A stretch of DNA of 64,000 nt from Chaunax sp. Z400. Its lineage: Eukaryota; Chordata; Actinopteri; Lophiiformes; Chaunacidae. Both the position numbers and the translations under genes were made by a program. Below, in pieces: positions 48,114 to 61,440 of this stretch (the first letter of the stretch is position 1; the number at the start of each line of letters is the position of its first letter). The notes beneath the pieces are model-generated. The model searched no databases. It saw only the letters and a program-made list of their open reading frames with translations, and had not been told where the DNA came from. Location of the stretch: positions 29,843,094 to 29,907,093 of the forward strand of contig CM075184.1 in assembly GCA_037577475.1 (NCBI GenBank), written 5' to 3'.

Positions 48114-50904
48114 AGTGGATGTATGTTGGTCACACCTTGTCATTGAAGGGTTTGTGATTTGTGGCAATAAACAATTCAATAGCACTTAGCCATACAGAGT
48201 CTGAAGGTCATAATGCTCCTCACAAACACAACCATGTCACAGATCAGTAGCGCACAGCCAGGTCTAGCAGCTATACACCAACATACCCTGGTACCGAACA
48301 TCACCCTATAAGGCAGTACGGTTATACCGTCATATATACAGTGTTACAGACGAAAGCATCAAAAGTGGTCTTAAAAAAAGGAACAACTGGCATGTAATAT
48401 CACTGTCAACAGCGGCATTCCTCATTTCCATACAGTAGGCTTGACAAAGAACTGTACATGACGTGGATGAAGTGTGCAAGGAGGATTTCAGTCCTGCCAT
48501 GTAACTGTGTTTGAGTGACTGATCACAGTAGAAGTGGCTTGTGCCTCTAATCCAGTACCACTGTTAGACAGTGCAAAGACCCGGCTCTGTGTACCATGGC
48601 ACCGGTTGATCAAACCCATCATGTGACAAGCAACCTCTTCAAATGACGATGATTTCCCGGCTCTATGTCCTCTCGGCTCCATATTAGATCATCTTCTGAC
48701 ACGACCGCGTCCGTTACTTCAACTGGGATAAAGATGATGCACAATCCGACTGAAGAACTGGGAGTCAAGGGTAAAAAGAGGGGCTAAGACAGGGGTACTG
48801 TGCCGGGTTGGCTGACAGCTCTGCCAATTATCATTTAGCATATTATAACCTTATGCTAAACATACGATTTCATAGAGTATGTTGCTTGACAAGACACTTG
48901 AATGATATGTTACCATTAACATTCCTGCACAACACATGCAAGGAGCCACTTTGGAGAAGAAAGATCGTACTGCACATCAAAAATAGGGATGATCCTGTAT
49001 GTTTCCATATATCTAAGACAAGGTCAAAGTTACTTTACTTTACTCCTCAGCAATCAACTAAATTTTTTTTTCTCAAAGACTACTACATCATACAAGCTCA
49101 GATTATTTATTGTTACCTATCTATTCAAACACATTTTTGAATATGGTAGTATTTACAAGCTAGAGCAGTGGCCTAAATTTTAATTTGACTGTCATCTAAG
49201 CCACTATAAAACATATGGTGCAAAACAGATGTGGACTGATCATCTAGGACAGGTCTAATTCAATCTCATGTAGTCTTTGACCTAGATAAACTGGCATTAT
49301 GATGTGACCTGAGATTAATATTGAATTAAAGACCGAATATCATTTGCGGCTGTTTACACGACCGCCGGCCCGTCTTCCTGGAATCCTGAAGCAGATAAGT
49401 TTGCTATAATAGCATTAGCCAAATCCTGAAATACAACAGACGGCACTTGTCTTGCTTGAGAAGCCACCTCATTTCTTTATTTATTTTTCCTTCACTCATT
49501 CCGAACAAAGGGAAATATTCTACCAGGAATTGAATAGTCTAATCCTCTTTTCACTCTTCCCAGTAGCTTGAATGGTGACAGATTAACATCCTGGCCGTTT
49601 ACAAACCCAGCTATTTGAAAATGTAATTGCTGGTGCCACACTGCATGCATGTGTTTAAGTTGAGGGTTAATATTAAAGCTTAAAATACACACATGCACTC
49701 GAGCAGGGATGTGGCCAGGTTGGGCCAGACCCAAGACACTTACGCCTTGGCAGGATCGACCATTCTATCACGTACATATCAGGGAGTTGCAAGCTGTCCC
49801 AAACCCTCGCTGGGCACCATAGTTACTGTTCAATTCTGCTAATTATTACAGCCAATCAGAGGGGTTAACAGGGCGGAGCCTGGCCAGACCATGTTCTGGG
49901 GCATTTAACAGCTGGCAGGAATGGAGGTGAATGCATTACACACTGCCCTCATCCAATAAAAACAAAACACCCTGACATCTGAGGTGTACTTAGCACAGAG
50001 GGAAGGGAGGAAGTGAGGGAGGCAAGAAAGGAGAGATAAAGGGAGGGGGAGAGGAGGGTTGGGTGGAGTGAAGGGGAAAGAGCATTTGATAATGTGATGT
50101 CCAAGTGCCACCTAGTGACAACTTCCCAGCTTCTCTGGTCCTTAGGGCTCCGGAGCATCAGGGTTGGGGACAATGGGCAGATGAAGCAACCTAAGACGTT
50201 GGGTTTTCACATCAGCAGTGTATGGCTCTTCTTTCGAGGACATCTCAGTGAGTGCCAACCATTTTTTTTTTGTTTCATGTTAAATTTCAGTAAAACAATG
50301 ACATTATAAAATTATGTTGATTTCAATCACTTCATATTTTGTCTCCTACACCCCTTACAAGAACCTCCTGCCACTGTCTGTGCTCAGTTGTGGGAGCAGG
50401 CCTGTAACACTGCACTGGTATGCAGGTCCCCTCCCCTGATTAACCCAGGTATAAATCACACTCTGCCAGTGCCCAGAGGTGAGAGGGATGAGAGTGGAGG
50501 TGAGCTTGAAATAATGCTTATGTCACGGCAGGTCAGCCCTCCATTACGGCCGTTTCAAAAACTATTAATCTTGCTTGTAGTCAGTGGCCTAGAAATAATT
50601 ACTTCATCTAACCCATGTAATACAGCATGACCAGCAGTCGAGGCTGGTCAATTTGAGGCTGGGGAGGCAGCATGGTAGCGTGGAGTGTGGGGGGTGGGGG
50701 GTAGGTGGGGAGAGCATGGGAGTGAACAAGAAAGGGGAGAAGGCCACAAATTACCAGGCCTTGTCTGCTGCTACTGGGTGAGTGATGTCCTGCTCACTTC
50801 AGCTATGGCCTTTTACTCTCTCAACACTGATAGATACACATTAAGACTCTGAAAGGCAGATTATATTCAAGAACACATATGCAAGCACATTAAGCCATGA
50901 TTAA

Positions 50905-50928
50905 ACACACACACACACACACACACAC
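50905..50928. repeat. (AC)12 microsatellite
   Basis: Perfect tract in intron 1. Confidence 0.95.
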
Positions 50929-51066
50929 TGAGCAGGAAACACACCAATCACATTATTTCAAACAAGAATGCACAACATTTGAGCTCAAAAGCTCACAAGT
51001 GGTAATACAGGAGTTTTTTTTATATTTGGCATTTAAATTTTGTAATTATACAAATTATTTTTGATA

Positions 51067-51860
51067 TGGCAAGGTACGTCACCTGCTAATGGTTAATGGG
51101 GATCAAACAGGCTTCATTCCTGGGCACCAGTCATCTTGGCCCATAACACAAAAAAAGGGGTTTTGACAGGATTGAGTGGGACGATCTCTTTTCAGCATTG
51201 GAGAGATTTGGAACCTGTTTTCTGCAACTGGATTTAAAGTCTCTACTCAGCACCTGTGATCTCTGTTCTGTGTAAACTCTATTTTATGCTTCGTGTAGGT
51301 ACGAGAATGTGGTCATTGCTTTTATTTGGCACTGCGATTGAACCATTAGCAATAGCCATTTTAAAAGGGAGGGGGGGGGGGGAATCAGGGCTATTACTTG
51401 GGGTTAAACAAGTCATAAAACACCTCATTATGCAGATAACCTGCTGCTATATCTGGAGCTGCTAAGGAGGTTTGACAAGTTTTTTTGGAAAAAACATAAA
51501 AATAAAAATAATATCTGCACCTGATTATTTCCACTGAATAATTTGGCACAACAAATTACTTTACAAATTACTGTAAATAGCCATTTTCCTATTAAAGTCG
51601 AGAATGAAAATGTAGCTATTTGGGAATTATGATTGGAAGTGTATTAACTCTAAGCAACAAAACTGAAGAGCCACAAAAGATTTAGACAGAGGCTTCCCAT
51701 GTTTCTAGCAGGATGGATAAACTGAATAAAAAAACAGATCACCTTATACTTTAATATATAACTGCATATACAAAAAAGGAAAGTATGGTAAGAGGAAAAT
51801 TGGAAGATTGGGTCGACCTAATTTTTCTTTTTCATTATAGACCCGGGTCACAAATTAAGA
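51067..51860 (+). mobile_element. L1-type LINE ORF2 remnant (reverse transcriptase)
   Basis: Broken frames carry an ordered series of L1 ORF2 blocks: VNGDQTGFIPG (51100-51133), DRIEWDDLFSALERFGT (51165-51215), TAIEPLAIAIL (around 51330-51362), YADNLLLYLELL (51429-51464) and GRLGRPNF (around 51806-51829). The usual YADD catalytic box reads YADN, and frameshifts separate the blocks. The copy is dead. It has the opposite orientation to fto. Confidence 0.75.
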
Positions 51861-52059
51861 CCCATTGGCCAAGTCCGGACAGCAAGAGGTTTTTATCCAG
51901 ACTGCAAAGCCTTTTGATATAACGGGGGACATATATATAGCATATTCTAAACTCAGTGTAACCACATGAGTCTTATTGGGTCTTTCTGCTGCTAACCTGC
52001 TACAATAGGCTGCTAAATCCACAAGATGTGTGAATATGCAGCAGCTGAATGCTCTCCTC

Positions 52060-52350
52060 CAAGTAGCAGATTTACATCATGCTCAGCACAATGCATGACG
52101 ACCCAACAACCAGGCAGATAGGAGACACAGGCGGTACGAGAGGAGGCAGAACCAAGGCAAGCCAACCGGGATCCGGGCCAGACTATGAGTGGCATCGCAT
52201 AAACCTGCTGTACCCAGCATCTGTCTCGCTAGTGTCCGCTCTCATGTCAACTAACTGGACAATATGAGATGGAGTACTACGGTGATAATGGAGACCTGGC
52301 TGCATGAAGACATTCCCGACTGAGCCGCAAAGCTAGCAGGCCGTACCCTC
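52060..52350 (+). mobile_element. LINE endonuclease-region fragment
   Basis: Two blocks are recognisable: RYERRQNQGKPTGIRARL before a stop, and VIMETWLHEDIPD then AAKLAGRT after it. They match the N-terminal basic leader and the 'TETWLxxxIPD' part of an APE-type endonuclease in fish LINEs. The region between is shortened. It follows the L1 remnant in the same orientation; since endonuclease normally precedes reverse transcriptase, it is a separate insertion or a rearranged piece. Confidence 0.65.
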
Positions 52351-54862
52351 TACCATGCAGAAAGTTCCTCCAGAAGTTCGTGCAAATTCTAATGACTTAC
52401 TGCTGTACTGCAACGTTAGATGTCTGTGCAAAGGCAGGATGCAGACAGTTGGCTCAGCTTTTGGAAGATGAGAGGAAAATGGACATTATGGCCTTCTTAG
52501 CTAACATGACATTACACATAAATGACCTTAAATTCAGGGTGAGAGAGATGTTTCCTCTCATGTTGAGTTCATACAAAAAACTTGAAGTAGAAATCATGTT
52601 TGTTCAAATTACAAAGCAAATAAGCAAATAAATATTACAATAATTGGGTTTTTTTGTTATCAGTCAGAGCCAATTTTTAAAGCCATGATATTACACATAG
52701 CCAATAAAAACCCACACTGTGGGTAAACAGAGGAGCTCCTGCAAACTCCATGAACGTCACAGAAAAGTGTGTATGGAGTGACATAAATAAATGCAGCCCT
52801 TCAGTGGTTGTCACAGCTGGCATTGCAGGTGCAAATTTAATTAGTCAAGGTGAAGTCTCCCTTGTTGTCTGAGACGGGGGGGGGTCCTCGCCATGCACGA
52901 CTCTAAACATGCGCTATATCCTAATCAGGTGTCACTGCTGCGTTTGATCAGCCCGCGAAAACTTGTCAGTATCCCCAGCAGAGTGTGGGCTGAGGGGGAG
53001 AACAAAGGAAAAGAGCTGTCAGGAGAGAACAGGGTGGTGATGGTGATGGCAGTGGTGGTGGATGAAGAGAGTTGCCCATTAGCGGTCTCAGTCGCCTATC
53101 TCTCTCCCACTCCCCTTAATGTCTCTCCACCTCTTGTTTTCTTTCTTCCTCTATGTGGCTACCTACAGTAAACACCTTATTGCATCGCGTTGCAGCTCTA
53201 TGTCTACAACTCTACTCTGAGGAAATCTCAACCGCAGCTGTCATACTCATGCTTTCAGAACCGCCAACAAAGCTTCCAGAAGAAAACCCCAAAGTATTAC
53301 ATTACTTTTGTTTACCATCCAAAAAAAAAAAAAAAAACCACATATGAACAGAGATACAAGCTGTGCTCATTTTGTTTTTTATCAGCACCGGTCTGAGTAG
53401 TAAGGTCCCTCTAAAAAAGCCTGGAGAACTAGAGGCAAACCTGCTGTTCTCGTCCCTGCAACACCTCCAGGCTGTATTGAGGCAGCGCCGTAACACACAT
53501 GCCATTAGACACTGTTTACCTTTCAGTTTGGGTGATATTGAATACATTAGCCGATTGAACCTCATAAGAAACACTGCCGAGTGACAAGGCCCAATCGTCT
53601 TTGCGACTACCATGGTAACTGAGATTACAGGCTAACAAAGAGCAGACAGGGTGGAAAAATATTTAAAACCCCGAATAGTGATACATAAATTAATTAAAGG
53701 ACAAAAAACAAGTGGAGAATTAAAGTTGGAACATCTGTCAGCGACTTAGCTTCCCAACGTAATACCAGTGTTAGAACATTTATACCCTTGAAGTTAATGA
53801 TCCCCTCTTTAATTGACAGTCAAGGAAAACTGGCTGTGGCAGCATCCTGCCTAGACGCCGATAAGAGGCCCCCCCTCCCAAAATAAAATGTAAAAAAAAG
53901 AAAAAAAGAAAACAGTTTAAAGAACCTTGGCACTAATCCCTATTGTCATCCCAGTGCAGCAGAAGGACTTACAAACACAGATAACTCCGCTGAAGCTGTC
54001 TATTTCTCAGGAGTTATGGGGCCAGCCGAGCTGCTGCACGCCTTGAATCAGTCACTCAGATTAGCCCAATCCCTCTATGCTGTCATTCAGCCGAGACAGT
54101 AGTCTGTCACCGCATTTACATGAGTCCATCTCATACGTGACAATAACCCATATATATGACAATGGTTGCAGGGAAAGCGTCCACTCTCTCCAAGATAGTG
54201 TGTGTACAGTATAGCAGGCGAGCTGTCGTTGGATTAAGCTCATGGTGTCTGCTGTACTCATGTCTTCCTGACAACAAGTTTAAGGAGTCTTAACCATTGC
54301 TGTGTTTTCTTCCACGGAGGAGAGAATGTGGGAGATGTATGTCAGATTAAACGCACACCTACTCTGTTCAACACAGATACACACACACATACACACACAC
54401 AGGCATTAACTTCGGAAAACTTGGAAGTACAAAATCGCTGTTGGATGAAACCAGGAGCTTACCTGGTGAATGTGTGTCAAGCAAGAATTTAATCCACCTA
54501 CTTCACTTAACATGACGAAGCTCCGCGAATAAAAGGAAAAACACAAGCCTAAATATATCCTATACAAAGCGTCTGTGAATTAACACAGGCATGACTTAGA
54601 TTAAAAGGCCAAATCCTAAAGCAAATCTCTCTAAAAAAAAAAAAAAAGTAAGTACATAAGGAACAAACTTTTTGGGTGTCAAATGAATAAGAGATTAATT
54701 CCTGCAGAGTATTTGTGTTTACTTTTAAAGCTCACAGTGTGCTGGCTACTTTTCCTGTGGCCCTCTCCATTTAAAACAGTCCTGCAACAAATGACAGTGG
54801 ACACCCTCTACATAACAAGCATGACACCGGGGTTGACAAGTCAACCCCCTATCGTTACCATG

Positions 54863-54863
<1 letters not shown>

Positions 54864-54891
<28 letters not shown>
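54864..54891. repeat. (CA)14 microsatellite
   Basis: Perfect tract followed by imperfect AAAC units. Confidence 0.95.
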
Positions 54892-54895
<4 letters not shown>

Positions 54896-55235
54896 AACAC
54901 ACACAAACAGCCCCCAAAAACAGCCCTGACATGACTGTTCGGCAGCCCTTCCTAACCCCTCCTTGTGTTTTTTTTTTCCCTCAACATCTCACTGGAGACA
55001 GCCCTCAATTCAGGACCGTTTTAGGCAGGCAAGTGGATGTGACCCGCTGCCCTCGAGTCAGGCTCATCTGAATAAACAGAGTTGAAGAAACAGGCAGAGG
55101 AGGGAAAATCAGCCTACATTATGATAGGAAAAGAGAAGCTGGTATTCAGCCAAGGGGCTCCTTTCTCTATGCACGTTTGATCAAGTGCTTGACAGCGCCG
55201 GTGGAAGGAATTACGGACTGTTGAACAAAAAGTTG

Positions 55236-55237
<2 letters not shown>

Positions 55238-55274
<37 letters not shown>
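55238..55274. repeat. (GT)n microsatellite
   Basis: Perfect 37-base tract followed by GTGC variants. Confidence 0.95.
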
Positions 55275-55279
<5 letters not shown>

Positions 55280-55350
55280 GCGTGTGGTGCAGCTCAGTCT
55301 GGAGAGCTGGGTTTCCGTGGCCTGACGGTGTTAGGTGTGTAACAAGCCTG

Positions 55351-55374
55351 CCACACCACACCACACCACACCAC
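55351..55374. repeat. (CCACA)n microsatellite
   Basis: Pentanucleotide tract of nearly five units. Confidence 0.93.
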
Positions 55375-55698
55375 CGTATATATAAAAAGCACACCCCACC
55401 CATCAGCCTTTGCAGTCCATCATTCAGGACGGCCGAGGGAAGTGTCGTGAGAAGAGGTCAGACGTGGAAGAAAGATGGTGGGAGGAAAGAGGAGTAGAGG
55501 ATGAGGAGGAAGAGAAAGGAGGGGAGGGCTGGTCAGGGGTTAAGTGTGGAGAAGACAGCGATGAAAGGCAACTGTCATGCACCAGTGCTCGCCCAGGAGC
55601 ACCTGTCTGGAGAAGAACATGCAAAGTGTGCCGGTCCCGTCCTGACAATACCCCCCCACTTTTCTACACACACACACACACATAGATCAACACACTTA

Positions 55699-55700
<2 letters not shown>

Positions 55701-55746
<46 letters not shown>
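55701..55746. repeat. (CA)23 microsatellite
   Basis: Perfect tract preceded by a shorter CA tract at about 55667-55682. Confidence 0.96.
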
Positions 55747-55750
<4 letters not shown>

Positions 55751-57126
55751 AGATCTCAGGAAAAGGTTGATGCTCCACCATCGGAAAGGCATCGCCTGTC
55801 TGACAGCATGCCAGTCAACTTGTCATTGGCTCCTTTCGCATATGCAAGGCAAAAGTTACGTTGATGAAGAAAAGACATATGTGGATGCTCAGAGGAAGAA
55901 TCACTGAGACATGAACAGACCTCCTGAAGTGAGCAGACACTCCTCAAAGACTTGATGCAGAGTAAATGCTGGAATGAGCAATACACAAAGCTCTACAAAA
56001 GTAAATCCAGGATGAAAGGGAATCCCTAGCCAATATGGGAAGTTGTTGTAGTTGCTATAAAAGTCCAGGTGTTACCCAGAGCACCTTATGCCTAGGCCTA
56101 CAAATCGTTCAGTACACCTTCAAATTTTTTTTGTGCACTATAGGTTAAGAAAGTGCCGTTTCATACTTTGAAATTTGTCAATGCTAACTTCTTTGCTAAC
56201 TGAACATAGAAAAGTGAACCCTAGGCCTGACACCTGTGCCAGCACACCCTTTAAATAAAGTAACGCTTATAATTTACAAAATAGCATCATGTTTGTTCTT
56301 ACAAATAGAAACCACCTGTATTTTATTAGTGGTGGTTAGAAGATGAGGCCAAGTGTACCTCCAGCTGGCTAAGTTAATAGCAAAGCTAAAACTTGGCTCT
56401 GGCTAAAGGAGGCACTTCCTATGTTTAGCCTGTACGAAGCCATAAGCTAAATACCAGGTATTTTAACACACATTTATTGCACGTTTATTGAAAAGAACTT
56501 ATGATGTACAAATTAACAGTTACTATTTACAGTGCCTTGTGAACCTGGTCTCCTGCAGCTTTTGTGAATGAAGGGTTTTGGACTTTACATTGAAGCCAGA
56601 TGTTGGGCAACACCGTAGCAGTAGGCGCATTACTTTATTGGCAAGGTGAGTCATTACAAAGGAAAATAAATTCACAAATAAACAGCATGCAGACTACCGG
56701 TCCCAATGCAGGTGGCTGTGCACTGTTAAAACATGTTTATTAATGTTAGCTAAAATTAGCAACAGCCTGGGTAGCTAGGCGTGTTCTGGGTAGCATCCAT
56801 TATTCCAGGCATTTTTGCATCAGAGGCTAAGTTGTTGCAGTTTTAATTCTATATCTTTCCAATATCCATGGCGCTAACAAGTTTATTGAAGATTTTCATC
56901 ACTTATGTGTTACGTTTTCATAGCATTAACACCATCAGCAGCCTCAACACCAGCAGAACTGTGTGCAGATAGAGGGGTGCACATAACTGGTGTGCAGGTG
57001 CACACGCATGGAAAATAAACGATAACAAGAAGCGCTTGTGCACAACACCACCAATCTTTCTGTGTCTAACACGGAGAGTTTAATTACTTTATTAAGGTGG
57101 GACTCGAACGACACAGGAGATAATAA

Positions 57127-57471
57127 ATGGGCTTCTGCAGCTCTTCCATGCTTGTGGTGTATGGAATGAGTGGAAGACGAGGTTGGTTTCAGTCTGTACA
57201 TGGAGTTTACAACGGGGTCGTTCCAGAATTTCGTGAGATGTTAGCGATCGGGAATTCCCTTGTGCATATTCTGTGTACCGCCCACATCCTTGAAAACTGC
57301 GCCAAGTCAGCTCATCACATGCTCCTGTACTACAAGACGTTTATTCGCCCCATTGTTAAGTTACTAAGCTTTTATTTACCGACAGCGGGGTGCAAAAAGA
57401 ACAGAACAATTAAACGTGGTGTGAATAGCATTGCCTTTGTCAAATTAGGGAAGTTTAGCAGTATTAGATGA
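57127..57471 (+). pseudogene. hAT-like transposase fragment (open for 114 codons)
   Basis: This frame contains FREMLAIGNSLVHILCTAHI LENCAKSAHHML and further on FIRPIVKLLSFYL. The 'VHxLCxAHIxN' string is the pattern seen in the central part of hAT-type transposases (…NSVHVLCLAHI.NL…). No start, finger or C-terminal dimerisation domain is next to it, so it is a fragment. A host exon is less likely because no other exon of such a gene is nearby. Confidence 0.4.
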
Positions 57472-57561
57472 TCTGCATGGAGGCATGGTTCCTATGAGAA
57501 CCGGACCAAAAATGTTATGTGCATCTCTGTATATAGTCTATCATGAATTCAAAGACATATT

Positions 57562-57562
<1 letters not shown>

Positions 57563-57653
<91 letters not shown>
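57563..57653. repeat. (CA)45 microsatellite
   Basis: Perfect 91-base tract downstream of the hAT-like fragment. Confidence 0.97.
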
Positions 57654-57654
<1 letters not shown>

Positions 57655-60619
57655 ACCAGAATACCAAACAAACAGAAATGGAGAATAACGACATGCCTAG
57701 ATCATAGCCTCTAGTGACTAATGAACCCCCTGGAGGATCTAGTCTGTGTGCATGAGGTGAGAGGGTCATTCCCATGTTTATTCAGCACCAGTCCAATGAA
57801 CCACCACCATCTATTGATTGAACTGATTATTGTATGTCTCTCCTGTGACGGGACACATTCATGACAGATGAACCCTACGTGGGCAGGTCACATTCGATGT
57901 AATCTCATTGAATCTGACGGCTGATCTGGTCAGCCGGTTTGCACAATCCACATGACGGCCTTGTTTGCGAATACACTGACATCTGTGCCTAATGCCTCAA
58001 CACTAATATGAGTTGCTCGGAAGGGGCTGTCAGACACGTAAGCTGTCATGGGCTGTTTGGACAAACCTAGTGACTGCTTCCATAGGAGAAACCCATCCTG
58101 CTGGTAAAGCAGCAATATACCCTAGTATAGGTAACTAAAGCAGTGATTTACTCAGGTTTCGATTTCACTGGTAGCATTAGGGAGTCAAACTTGGTTTCAT
58201 GGATGTTGGACATGTTTTGTGTTGCTTCGTATCTGTGGAAAGGCCGAGGAAATGTGTGTGATTGTGCCTTTGGTAGAACTCCTTCTTTTAATTTTGCATC
58301 TTGCCACATGCCACATAATGACCAACCAGTCAGAGGTAGATTGCAACCAGAACATGGAGGAAACCTCTGCAGATGACCATGTCAGTTACAGTATGATTCA
58401 CTATGGCATTCAATACCCAAACCTCATGCAACTGCCAAGCATAAGGCTATCTCTGTTTTTTCCATTTTAATGGTTAGTGAGATCACAGGTCCTCCTCAGC
58501 ACATATGGGAGTCCGTTGCAAGCCATCTTAGCCATGCACCCTGAGACATTGCAGGCGTGGCTGTAAAAGTTGATATGCCTCCAGCTGAAAACCAAACGCA
58601 GACATCATGCACCTTTAAAATATCCTGCATTCAACAAAGACTGCTATAAAAAAAAAAAATTTTAAAAGGTGGTAATAAGTGAGGAAACGATGTGCAGGAT
58701 TTCACACATTGAAGCTACACTTGTATGGCCAAGAACAACAAAACATGTTATGGGTAATAAACAGTAACATAGTGCATTCCTTAGCTATGTTTAAATGTAA
58801 CAAGATGTAGGACATATAATCAGTCAGTGGTGTGCAGTAACTAAGTACTGTACAATTCTGATAAATTTACTTAATTACTTCCATGTTATGATACTTGCTA
58901 TTTCTACCACATTTGTTTTAAAGCTTACTTATAAGTTTGTTCTTGTTTTTTTTGCAGATTTAGATTATTAATATAACGTATAAGCCAAGCAATAAAGTAT
59001 GCCATATTATTATGGATTAAGCTACCCAGCAGTGTACAAAACCTTTAAAAATATGTTCCAGCTGTAAGATAAAGGTGATGAACACATTAATGAATCAAAT
59101 TATTTTAATCCAATAGTATATATGATTCTGAAATGGGCTATTTAGCATTTTTGGCATATTTTGCTTTTGCTAAACTAGGATTTTAAAAGCAGGACTTTTC
59201 CTTGTGATGGAGTAATTTTACACTATATTATTGCTACCTTTACTTCAATAAAGACTCTAAGTATGTATTCCACCTCTGTCAAACAGTGAATTTAATAATT
59301 ACATCACAGATGAAGTGTGGCAAAACATAGAACAATCAATTCCATCCTTCCATCACTGACATCTTTAATTAAACCTACTGCAGTGCTCGAAAATTTAAGA
59401 TGATTAAAGTCAAATAGGGGAAAGTAAATTAAAATTTCCCCAAAAAAAACATTTCAAACAGTAAAATAAAATAAAATACAATAAAATAAAGTAATGCTGT
59501 ATATATAACTCATCTCTCATCACTTTCAATCTCAGGTTAAGACATACTTGTGCCAAAGTGAGAAGAACATTTACACATAACAATTTTAGTATGTTGGCTG
59601 AATTACTTTAGAGAGAGGCTTGACATACCAAGCTGATCTGTCAACAACTCATTTCAAATATATGAGCCAAAGATCAAAGAGGCAAGACAAGGTAAAGACA
59701 TGTAGAGGAAAAGCTCAGCGGCAGACTAATCAGGCCCCCTTCAACGCTCACATAGCAGATCAATGAAAAACCTGGGGCCTTGGGTCTGCACTATATTACA
59801 CACCAAAACTTCATATTCATTCATTGATTTTACTTTTCAGAATAGTATATCATTGAACTCCAATGGGAACGAAAAAATAGAGGCTGGGGCTGAGGTCAAT
59901 CCTCGCATTGGACGGATGTTTGCACAATATTGATGGCACACGCAGAAAGAAATGACTAAATATCTGGATCAATAGCTAGTTTCCCTAGCCATGACAGGTT
60001 GTTCCAGATGGAAATATATAAATACTTCTTTATGGCTACCGGAGTGGCTCTAATGAACATGGTTAAATGAGCCCCTTAAGGTAAACTATTTGATTAGCCA
60101 GGGCCAGAGGTGACAAGAGGGGTCTGTTGATGTTAGGATGCCACGCTTCCAATGGCCTGAGGATGCTAATGTACACAGGGGCCCAGTAAAAGGGCCAAAG
60201 ATATGACAGGTCACAAGTCCTGGGCAAAGTGCCATGCAACACCTGACCCTCCTATTCATTTGTAATGATGATGGGTCCTGGCTACACCACTCTCAGTCAT
60301 GTTCAAGTCATTTTTTCAGTTTTTACATAAAGCTACTGGTCTAAATGTAGTAATCAGACATGGGGTGGGGGGGTGGCATTATCAAGAGCACTTAGTAATC
60401 AAACCAGGCCAACAGCCTGGTGAATTGTATCCTGCTGCTACTGATGTTACAAGAGCTGCCTGTTCTTATTTACAGCACAACGCAATTACCGCAAACAACA
60501 TCCAACCTAACATCTTTGTCTGCTCCACAGCGGCCAATGGGGCCATAAAGAGGGAGGAACCACATCATTGCCTGCTCCTTAATTAAATGAAACCTGTAAA
60601 GTTTGTTTGCCTCCTTTTT

Positions 60620-60990
60620 TAACACATCGAACTGGCCAGCCCACTGCTGAAGACCTCCCAGACACCATCCCTGCTTGGCCCTAAATCATGACGCGATAAA
60701 CAGTCCAGTGGGTCCCTGCTGAACGCACAGTGGCCGCCCAGCGGCAAGGCCAGAGCAGGGCACGCGGTGGATCGACACCTCGCCAGCGATAAGTAATTCT
60801 GTAGAGGATTAGCAGTATGATAGCCTGATCAATACTGTGTGCTCAGGCCATTAGGAATGCAGTGAGGAAATGACCCCCTCTGGTAATAAAGCAGGGCATC
60901 TGGGTTCTCCTTCATTTGCCAGCTCCATTAGTGTAATGGTATCATTATCTGCCACAGTCGTATTTTTCTGAGCCTTGGCTTTTCCACAGC
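60620..60990. promoter_or_regulatory. candidate conserved non-coding element (intron 1, block C)
   Basis: A GC-richer half (around 60700-60780) passes into GCGATAAGTAATTCTG, GGATTAGCAGTATG, CCATTAGGAATGC, GGTAATAAAGC and CCATTAGTGTAATGG. It combines GATA-like and homeodomain-like sites, contains no repeat, and lies about 3 kb from the fto start. Confidence 0.33.
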
Positions 60991-61139
60991 TCGACCCGCG
61001 GGGGTCTGATGAAGCTGTGAGAGCCCCCCATGCAGAGTTTTCCCCTTTCCACCATTCTACACAGAGCCTAGGTGTAAATCTAGCTCTGTTGGTGCTCATG
61101 TGCTACTCTGCCTTAGGTATCCACACCTATGTTTTATGT

Positions 61140-61440
61140 CGGAACCCGATATTATTTTTCCATTACTGGCTCATTAATAGAGCTAGCAGCACGTAGCTTT
61201 GGTTTAAAGGGAGAAAAAAGATGGCTGGCAGAGAGCAAAGCTGCTGAATGTGCTGAATCTGACACCCCCATCTTGCTAAAACACCAGGCCTGACATGACA
61301 GGACGTCAGCATTAGTCGCCATAAATCGTTTCCTTTACACTAATTCACCAGCTAACATTTTGTGTGGGAGAATTGATTAACCATGTCTGGATGTGTGGCC
61401 ACATAATCAGCTTTTACCTCTGTAGTTGTTAATTTAACAG
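61140..61440. promoter_or_regulatory. candidate conserved non-coding element (intron 1, block D)
   Basis: TCCATTACTGGCTCATTAAT, CGTCAGCATTAGTCGCC, CACTAATTCACC and GAATTGATTAACCATG occur in sequence without simple repeats. The same compositional argument applies as for the other blocks. Confidence 0.3.
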
